From Armatimonadota bacterium (GTDB taxonomy: Bacteria; Armatimonadota; Abditibacteriia; CG2-30-59-28): a DNA stretch of 8,533 nucleotides. A program made the translations under genes and the position numbers. Position 1 is the first letter of the stretch, and each line of letters opens with the position of its first letter. Below the pieces are notes generated by a model. That model did no database searches. It was not told the DNA's origin and was given only the letters and a program-made list of their open reading frames with translations. Shown piece after piece: positions 1 to 5,770 of this stretch. The stretch lies in NCBI GenBank assembly GCA_016199605.1, contig JACQGJ010000368.1, positions 1 through 8,533 of the forward strand, written 5' to 3'.

Positions 1-3000
1 GCCGGATCCTGCTTTGGAGGACTGGGTCCTCTACTCGGTCGAAGATCGATGGCTGCACGTGGGTACCCGACAGGAATTCAAGAAGCCGCTGTTGAAACGA
101 GAAGTGATCTGGGCTGGACAGGGCGAGGAACCGGCAAAGAAAACACTGATTGCCCCACCGGAAGGCAGCAAGCAGCTCTACTACTCGCGGAAGCAGGCGC
201 TGCGTGCGCTGGTCGTCGATCTGCGGGCCATCGGCTACGGGTTTGATCCCCTGAACCAGCCTCGGGAGTATCTGGTCGCCCTCCATCGCGGCACTAAGTA
301 CTTCCTGCGTCTCGAGCGCGGAGGCGACCCCGACTACACCATTGAGTTCAACAGCATGGCGTACAACCTGGCAGCGAACATCGCAGCCTTGCGGGAAGTG
401 AACAAGAACATCACTCCCCGCAAGACGTTCAAGGAACAGTGGCTCGTCCATGCGACCGGGCACGGCACATACTCCGGTCCGGTGAAGGACGATATGTGGA
501 TGTCGATCACGTCCAAACCCAACGAGGCGAAGAAGACCTTTGAAATTCCCGACGGCATGGGTGGGACCTTCGGCTACGGTTACGACAAGATCATCGGTCC
601 CTTCACCGACAACTACCAGATGGTCCCCGCTCTCAAAAGGCTTTCCGCCGAGGATCCGCGAGTGAAGCAGATTGGTTTGTATGGTGAGGACCGCGGTCTC
701 AGCGTCGATGACATTCCGGAAGGAATCACGCCCATAGACCGGGGCAGCACTGGTCCGCCTTTGACCATCACTCTGAAGAAAGTAACACCGACCCAGGCAA
801 GGCCAGGTGACACCCTCGGCGTCATCTTCCTCGGCAAGAACGTCGAGCCAGGATGCTCCCTCTCTCTTGGCAAGGGAACCAAGCTGAAGACGCCTGCCTA
901 CTTTGGGCGGGATGCGAACTCCGACAACGACCAATGGCAGGCGACTCTCGAGATCGACAAGGACGCCGAATTGGGGAAGCGGACCCTCACCGTGACCAAC
1001 AGCGATGGCGGGTCCGGCACGCTGCCCCAGTCCTTCGAGATTGTCGAGGAAGCCACACTGGCATGTCCCCCGATCAAGCTGATCCTCCCTGCCGCGGCTC
1101 GGGAATGGGTATCACAAGTTACGAGCGACGACCAGATCCCCAAGACAATGACCGAACCGGAGGACCGGAAGAAGTTCATCACTCGCCTCCAAGAGCAACG
1201 GGACCACTACTTCGAAGCCTTTGCCACGATGGAGACGGCACGCACCCACCAGGAAAACTACAGCAAGGAGTTGTGCGAGGTTCTCAAAGACCTGGCGAAA
1301 CTGGACCCGAAGAAGGATGCGAAGGACTTCCGCGACAAGTTTCTAACTCGGCTTGCCCTGGAGAACAACCTCCGTGAGGAGGAAGCCAGCTACGCGAAGG
1401 GGATGATGTACTTTGTCGATGCTTTCTCGGAAGGGGAGTCGGCCTCTTTTGCAGGCGCTTTACGGGAGCACGCTCTCTGCCTCAGCAAGAATACCCAGGA
1501 CGCTCTCGACGAGATGCGGAAGTGGAATTATGTGGCCTACTGGGAGGACTGGCGGCAGAAGCAAAAGCTCTACGACGTGCAGAAGGAGAACCTGCTGCAC
1601 ACTCTGAGAATCTGGCAGAACTTCAATGCCGCGCGTCTCGGAAAGCTCGACCGACGGATCAATGATCTGAAGCATGCGCAAATCGCCGAGAGCGGGTCGG
1701 TCTCCGATCCGAAAGCTCTGCTGCCCGACCAGCGCGCGCTGCGGGACGTGTTCCTCGACATGGGCTTGGGGGGGCTGCTCTACTCGCAGGCTATGGTGGA
1801 AGAGGGCGTCGCCGCGCAGGACTCCTACCTTGCCAGCTATAAAGCTACCGACCAGCAGGCAAAGAATGTGGAACTGGCCAACGACCTGCGCTGGCAGGCA
1901 GAACAGACGATCGTTTTCAGCCTGAAATACATGATGTCGCTCGGCTGGGATGGATGGAAATCCGTGACCGACTCGCTGAAGCGCTGTTTCAACTGGACCG
2001 TGGGCGACACGGCCGGTCTCTCTTTCTCCACTGCCTCCTCGGATGTCTCGAAGGCCCTGGACGACAGCCGGAAGAATTGCGACTGGGGGATCCGAGTGTT
2101 GAGCCGTGTGCGCGGCTACTCGGATGAGCAAACGATCGCTCTCAAGAAACGCAGCCTCTCCGAGGGAACCGACGAATTCGACCAGGGACTGAACTTCCTC
2201 GCCAACGATCTCAACTTCTTCACTCAAACCGATGGCGGCCTGCGCCGCCTGGCAGCCTGCTATGATGTCGGCGTGGAGGAAGCGACGGAAGACGAGTACC
2301 TCATCGCGATTGAACACGCTCGTCGGGTCGTGACCGACATGCGTCGCACTGCCAACGCCTTCCGTGGAGCGGAGAAAAATGATGATTTCACCAATTGGCG
2401 CAAGCTCCTCACCGAGCCGATGCAGGTGGTGAAGACCCTGACCCAGGGGGCTCTTGCAGGAGGGGCCTACTACACCAACGTAGAAGACTACATCCAGCAA
2501 AGAGAGCAGCAAATCCAGGAGATGGAGGGTTTGCTGCCCGCTCTGCAGAAAGCCGGCTGGAGTTCGATGGCCCTGGAAAAGCGCGGCCCCAAGTCCTTCG
2601 AGACTTACAAGGACCTCCGGTTCAACAACCCGTACTTCCTCGAATGGGACCTCCTCCGAGAGCGACTTCTCCGGAAACAGTTGATGGCAAACCTCGACTG
2701 GAAAATCAGACAGGCCTGGGAGAACTTCCAGGACAACCTGGTGGAGGAGTACAACACGCTGAAACGGCACAACGAGCACTACAGCGCGATGGCCCACAAA
2801 GGGGAAACGGCTCGCGTCCTGCAACTCCAGGGGAACGACCGAATGATGGTGTGGGACTACGACGGAGCTTTGGAGCGTTACTACCAGGCTTACGAGATGA
2901 GCGACAAGGTGCAGTCCCTCAAGAACGTCGAAGAACTGCGCGAGAAGCTGGTGATCAAGAAGATTCAGGAAGCCCGACTCGATCTCGTCGTCTCCGTCGC

Positions 3001-5563
3001 CAACACCTACTTCATGTCGCGCATCTACCAGGGGATGGGCGAGCAGGCTTTGAAAGGCTTGCGCGCGGCCGGGCTGGTCCGCATCCCACCGATGCGCGGC
3101 GGCACGCCGAAGATCACCGGCTTCACCGGTTACGTGAGCTGTTTTGCCGACAAGGTCTGGGGAGCATTGAACCCTTTCAAGGACGTCGTAAAGGCGATGG
3201 CGGTGGACCGCAACTGGAAGGAGATCCAGAAGGCTCTGACCACCCTCGACCAGCAGCTTCAGCAGGTCCTGTACGCCGAGGTGATACGTTCGGCAATGAT
3301 GAACTACCTGGACGTGAAGCACGAGTACGCTGACTTCGTCGCCATGGCGGTGGTCAGCACCGCCATGTTCAAGGACGAGCGGCAAGGGTACGACGTGCTC
3401 ATCACCGAGTTGATGCGCGGCCTCAAGAATGCCGTCAGCCGCTATCCCTCGAACGAGTTCAGCATCGGGGCCCACACCACCCGGGGACAAGCGCGACGCG
3501 CCGTCGGCAACGACATGAAGTATCTCAACCTGCTGCGCCAGTATCTGGAGATGGTGGAAAGGAATAACGGAGACCTCAACGGAGAGGTCGCGCGCGCTCA
3601 CCAGAAGCTGAAGGGGTCCCTGGAGCCCCTGGAACTCGCGACGGCGAAGGAAAGACTCAAAGGGATCGAGACCGCCACCGATCCGAAACAGCGTCTCCAG
3701 GGCATCGCAGAGTTCTTCCGTGACTATCCGCTGGTTGACGGCGGCACTCTCCGGAACTTCATCTCGGCGAAGCTAAAGGAGAAGGCCTCCGGGATTGACG
3801 ACCTCAATGCGCAGATCAACGAGTTGCGCTTCGAGTTGTTTCAGACGGCGCTTTCCGATTTCGTCAAGGCGAATCCCAAGTACAAAGAGCTGCTCTCCAG
3901 CTTCATCCCCATCGGAGCCGCGGGGAGGAAGGGAGGGTCCAAGAAGTCGATGACCGATATCGACTACACCGCCTGGCTGAAAGAGAACGCCACCGACCAG
4001 CAGCGCCTCGCGTTTCAGGCCGATTTCGAGAAGTTCTTTGACAGCAAGTTCAAGATCTCGCTGGCGCACCTCGACACCAGCATCGCCGCGCAGCTTCGGC
4101 CGGCGCCGAATCCGGTGCTGGAATCCATCCAGAAGCTCCTGGCCCTGGGAGAGCTTCCGCTGACCGATCCGGCTCAGATCCAGGAGATCAAGGGGAACCC
4201 GCAGAAGCTCAAGGACCTTGCGGCCAAGCTGGACATGAAGCCCGAGACGGTGAAGCAACTCCTCGAGGACCCGAAAGGCGCCTTGGGAAATTACAGGAGG
4301 CAACTGGAGAAGGAAACCCAACGGCTGGTCACCGACTATCTTCACAAGGAGATCTATTTCGACCGTGCCAATGAGTGGCTCGTCAACATGGGCGCTTTGC
4401 TCTTTGCCTCTCCCAAGTCCGCGGAGATGGAAGGAAAGGACTTGGCCAACCTGTCGCCGGAAGAAGTGGGAAAACTCTTCAACGACCTGAAGAACTTGAA
4501 GCTGGAGCCCTGGATGGCCTTCAATGAGTTGATCGGGCAGTTGGGCTTCTGCATGCGACACACGGAACCGGCTACCCACAAGAAGACCGGCGAGCCGTAT
4601 CTCGACGAAAAAGGCAAGCTCGTCATGAAAGACCCGATGGACTACAACAAGTACGCGAGCAAATACTTCGGCGCGCGTGGGCTGTTGGGCGCGATCATGA
4701 TGTCAGCGCGGGGACGGGCCTTGCTGCAAGAGGTAACGACAAAGGAGCACGTCGAGTGGAAGCGCAAGCAAGACCCCAATGCCTGGCAGTCGATGGAAGA
4801 GATCATCGTGGACGTCGCCCGGTATCTTGTCTCCCAACCGGGCGGCATGAAGGAACTAGGACTGCCGCCCCTTAAGAGCGGCGACGAAGCGGCCGGGCGC
4901 GAGCACTATCTGAGGTTGTTCGACATGTGGCTCCTGCGAAAGAACGGCGCCCCACCCGAAGTCGTGGCCTCCCGAGCCATGGTGGACGACGCCGCGTGGC
5001 ACGCCCCCGGGGGTCCACCCTCCCGTTTGAAGGCAAATGACCCTCGGGTCAACCGCTATCTCGCCGAGCAAACGCAGCAGACCGAAGGTTTCTTCCGCAA
5101 CCAGATCGCGCGCTCCCTGATTGAGATGGGCACAGAGATGGCGCACCTGGAAGCTGCTGCCGAGAAGGCACGACAAAGCCAGGATCCCATCGAGCAGCTC
5201 AAGGCTGAAGTCTACGACGAGAAACTCAAAAACGTCTTCTTCAACCTTGCCAATGCCTGGTTCCGGATGCGGAGCGACTCGCACGATCAGGTCGTCCGCG
5301 AAGCCCTCGAGCTGACGATGAAACAAACCTCCTCCATCGGCGACGACTGGCTCTACGCCTTAGCCAGCGTCGACCACATGGGCGAGCGCGTGCGCAAACC
5401 CGACGGCAAGCTGGACCTCGATGCAATGATCCAGTGGAAACCGAAGGTCTTCAAGAAGGACGACAAAGCACTCCAGAAACTCGTCGAGCAATACCGCTCC
5501 CAGGCGCGGCAGGAGGCGCAAGCCCGCCTCATCGACAGCAAGTTGGGCGCCGCGTGGGATTGA
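1..5563 (+). CDS. Giant helical protein with an IPT/TIG-like domain, 5' end missing (unrecognised family)
   Basis: I do not recognise this protein's family or function. The frame is open from the first complete codon (position 2) to TGA at 5561-5563. The TTG at 14 has no Shine-Dalgarno sequence and the frame continues left of it, so the true start lies outside the window. Residues below are counted from that TTG. Residues 1-245 are a mixed alpha/beta region of unknown type, including a Gly/Tyr-rich stretch (GMGGTFGYGY, 181-190). Residues 250-345 resemble an IPT/TIG immunoglobulin-like domain: a V-T-P-x-x-A-R-P-G-D opening, a central G-K-N-V-x-P-G, and a closing T-L-T-V-T-N-S-D-G-G. From about 379 to the end, the sequence is long, amphipathic, K/E/Q/R-rich helix with likely coiled coils. 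It includes one TPR-like unit near 940-965 (DYDGALERYYQAYEMSD), a Gly/Lys linker at 1301-1312 and an HTH-like segment at 1399-1417. I see no membrane segment. The visible part is about 210 kDa. The IPT-like domain hints at a surface or scaffold role, which is inference. An intact reading frame this long argues for a functional gene. Confidence 0.9.
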   Translation, partial: PDPALEDWVLYSVEDRWLHVGTRQEFKKPLLKREVIWAGQGEEPAKKTLIAPPEGSKQLYYSRKQALRALVVDLRAIGYGFDPLNQPREYLVALHRGTKYFLRLERGGDPDYTIEFNSMAYNLAANIAALREVNKNITPRKTFKEQWLVHATGHGTYSGPVKDDMWMSITSKPNEAKKTFEIPDGMGGTFGYGYDKIIGPFTDNYQMVPALKRLSAEDPRVKQIGLYGEDRGLSVDDIPEGITPIDRGSTGPPLTITLKKVTPTQARPGDTLGVIFLGKNVEPGCSLSLGKGTKLKTPAYFGRDANSDNDQWQATLEIDKDAELGKRTLTVTNSDGGSGTLPQSFEIVEEATLACPPIKLILPAAAREWVSQVTSDDQIPKTMTEPEDRKKFITRLQEQRDHYFEAFATMETARTHQENYSKELCEVLKDLAKLDPKKDAKDFRDKFLTRLALENNLREEEASYAKGMMYFVDAFSEGESASFAGALREHALCLSKNTQDALDEMRKWNYVAYWEDWRQKQKLYDVQKENLLHTLRIWQNFNAARLGKLDRRINDLKHAQIAESGSVSDPKALLPDQRALRDVFLDMGLGGLLYSQAMVEEGVAAQDSYLASYKATDQQAKNVELANDLRWQAEQTIVFSLKYMMSLGWDGWKSVTDSLKRCFNWTVGDTAGLSFSTASSDVSKALDDSRKNCDWGIRVLSRVRGYSDEQTIALKKRSLSEGTDEFDQGLNFLANDLNFFTQTDGGLRRLAACYDVGVEEATEDEYLIAIEHARRVVTDMRRTANAFRGAEKNDDFTNWRKLLTEPMQVVKTLTQGALAGGAYYTNVEDYIQQREQQIQEMEGLLPALQKAGWSSMALEKRGPKSFETYKDLRFNNPYFLEWDLLRERLLRKQLMANLDWKIRQAWENFQDNLVEEYNTLKRHNEHYSAMAHKGETARVLQLQGNDRMMVWDYDGALERYYQAYEMSDKVQSLKNVEELREKLVIKKIQEARLDLVVSVANTYFMSRIYQGMGEQALKGLRAAGLVRIPPMRGGTPKITGFTGYVSCFADKVWGALNPFKDVVKAMAVDRNWKEIQKALTTLDQQLQQVLYAEVIRSAMMNYLDVKHEYADFVAMAVVSTAMFKDERQGYDVLITELMRGLKNAVSRYPSNEFSIGAHTTRGQARRAVGNDMKYLNLLRQYLEMVERNNGDLNGEVARAHQKLKGSLEPLELATAKERLKGIETATDPKQRLQGIAEFFRDYPLVDGGTLRNFISAKLKEKASGIDDLNAQINELRFELFQTALSDFVKANPKYKELLSSFIPIGAAGRKGGSKKSMTDIDYTAWLKENATDQQRLAFQADFEKFFDSKFKISLAHLDTSIAAQLRPAPNPVLESIQKLLALGELPLTDPAQIQEIKGNPQKLKDLAAKLDMKPETVKQLLEDPKGALGNYRRQLEKETQRLVTDYLHKEIYFDRANEWLVNMGALLFASPKSAEMEGKDLANLSPEEVGKLFNDLKNLKLEPWMAFNELIGQLGFCMRHTEPATHKKTGEPYLDEKGKLVMKDPMDYNKYASKYFGARGLLGAIMMSARGRALLQEVTTKEHVEWKRKQDPNAWQSMEEIIVDVARYLVSQPGGMKELGLPPLKSGDEAAGREHYLRLFDMWLLRKNGAPPEVVASRAMVDDAAWHAPGGPPSRLKANDPRVNRYLAEQTQQTEGFFRNQIARSLIEMGTEMAHLEAAAEKARQSQDPIEQLKAEVYDEKLKNVFFNLANAWFRMRSDSHDQVVREALELTMKQTSSIGDDWLYALASVDHMGERVRKPDGKLDLDAMIQWKPKVFKKDDKALQKLVEQYRSQARQEAQARLIDSKLGAAWD
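761..1048 (+). other. IPT/TIG-like Ig-fold domain within the giant protein
   Basis: This segment (residues 250-345 from the TTG at 14) has the layout of bacterial IPT/TIG domains. An opening strand runs into V-T-P-T-Q-A-R-P-G-D. A middle strand carries F-L-G-K-N-V-E-P-G. Then come the pattern W-Q-A-T-L-E-I and a final G-K-R-T-L-T-V-T-N-S-D-G-G-S-G-T-L strand pair. Such domains are Ig-fold beta-sandwiches found in bacterial surface and secreted proteins and in some polysaccharide-binding proteins. Its edges are abrupt: a Gly/Pro-rich linker (ST-GPP) precedes it and helical sequence starts about 30 residues after it. The family call rests on pattern recognition, not a profile search. Confidence 0.6.
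2831..2908 (+). other. TPR-like helical unit in the giant protein
   Basis: Residues about 940-965 read G-N-D-R-M-M-V-W-D-Y-D-G-A-L-E-R-Y-Y-Q-A-Y-E-M-S-D. This matches the tetratricopeptide pattern of an aromatic at the start of helix A, then D/Y-x-x-A-L-x-x-Y-x-x-A in helix B. Only one convincing unit is visible, although the flanking sequence is also helical. TPR units usually mediate protein-protein contacts. One isolated match in a helix-rich protein is weak evidence. Confidence 0.35.
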
Positions 5564-5587
5564 AACCTGCTTGCGCTTTGTGATACC
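5560..5587 (+). promoter_or_regulatory. Weak sigma70-like promoter candidate ahead of the beta-helix gene
   Basis: TTGAAA (5560-5565, five of six matches to TTGACA) overlaps the stop codon of the giant gene. After a 16-base spacer comes GATACC (5582-5587, three of six matches to TATAAT), with a TG one base upstream (5579-5580) as in extended -10 elements. The -10 match is poor and lacks the conserved final T, so this may be chance. If real, it would give the beta-helix gene its own transcription start within the 123-base gap. Confidence 0.15.
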
Positions 5588-5648
5588 CTCTTCGCTGCCG
5601 GCAGGCGACCCGAGCCGCAGGATCTCCAGCAACGTAAGCCTGAACTGA

Positions 5649-5662
5649 CGGTGTCATCACCG
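5649..5662 (+). other. Small hairpin in the intergenic gap
   Basis: CGGTG (5649-5653) and CACCG (5658-5662) are perfect complements around a TCAT loop. The stem covers the GTG at 5651, which could otherwise be read as an upstream in-frame start, and ends 11 bases before the Shine-Dalgarno sequence at 5674. No T-tract follows, so it is not a canonical intrinsic terminator. Five base pairs is short and any function is unproven. Confidence 0.2.
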
Positions 5663-5673
5663 GACCAAGAACC

Positions 5674-5679
5674 GAGGAG
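5674..5679 (+). promoter_or_regulatory. Ribosome binding site that fixes the beta-helix protein start
   Basis: GAGGAG lies seven bases before the ATG at 5687, an ideal Shine-Dalgarno spacing. The alternative GTG at 5651, 36 bases upstream in frame, has no purine-rich sequence ahead of it. It would also put twelve polar residues before the signal peptide. The site therefore favours 5687 over the longest possible frame. Confidence 0.75.
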
Positions 5680-5686
5680 TCGATTC

Positions 5687-5770
5687 ATGTTTTCAAGAAG
5701 AACACGGACCATAGAAGCGGCGACGATCGCGCTTACTTTCATTGGAGGTGTGCTGATGGCCAATTCTGCA
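5687..5770 (+). other. Signal peptide of the beta-helix protein
   Basis: The first 28 residues run MFSRRTRTIEA, then a hydrophobic stretch ATIALTFIGGVLM, then ANSA before the first beta-strand (TLYV). The charged N-region, hydrophobic core and small-residue C-region fit a Sec-type signal. The cut site is uncertain, between residues 25 and 28. The SRR pair recalls a Tat motif but lacks the hydrophobic residue expected two positions after the arginines. Confidence 0.65.

Noticed and set aside
14..16. TTG at 14 as the true start of the giant gene
   Set aside because: No ribosome site precedes it, and the frame is open back to the window edge, so the gene most likely begins upstream.
1768..1774. 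Run of seven G in the giant gene
   Set aside because: It simply encodes part of GLGGLL in an intact frame; shorter than the eight-G run in the next gene and without further signal.
2395..3333. 312-codon plus-strand frame overlapping the giant gene
   Set aside because: Arg/Gly/Pro-rich translation typical of an out-of-frame reading of GC-rich coding DNA; the overlapping frame has the credible protein.
1460..3601. 713-codon open frame on the minus strand inside the giant gene
   Set aside because: It lies wholly antisense to a well-supported coding frame. Its translation is a low-complexity mix rich in V, L, H and E with no recognisable domain. Such frames arise from GC-rich third-position bias.
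4981..5019. GGTGGAC/GTCCACC inverted repeat around a CCCCCGGGGG palindrome
   Set aside because: Inside a continuous coding frame (AMVDDAAWHAPGGPPS). Seven-base arms in GC-rich DNA can occur by chance, and there is no sign of insertion or regulatory use.
5595..5604. CTGCCGGCAG palindrome as a terminator for the giant gene
   Set aside because: Perfect ten-base palindrome but no realistic loop and no T-tract afterwards.
5651..5686. GTG at 5651 as the start of the beta-helix protein
   Set aside because: It has no ribosome site, lies in a small hairpin, and would add twelve polar residues before the signal peptide. The ATG at 5687 has an ideal ribosome site.
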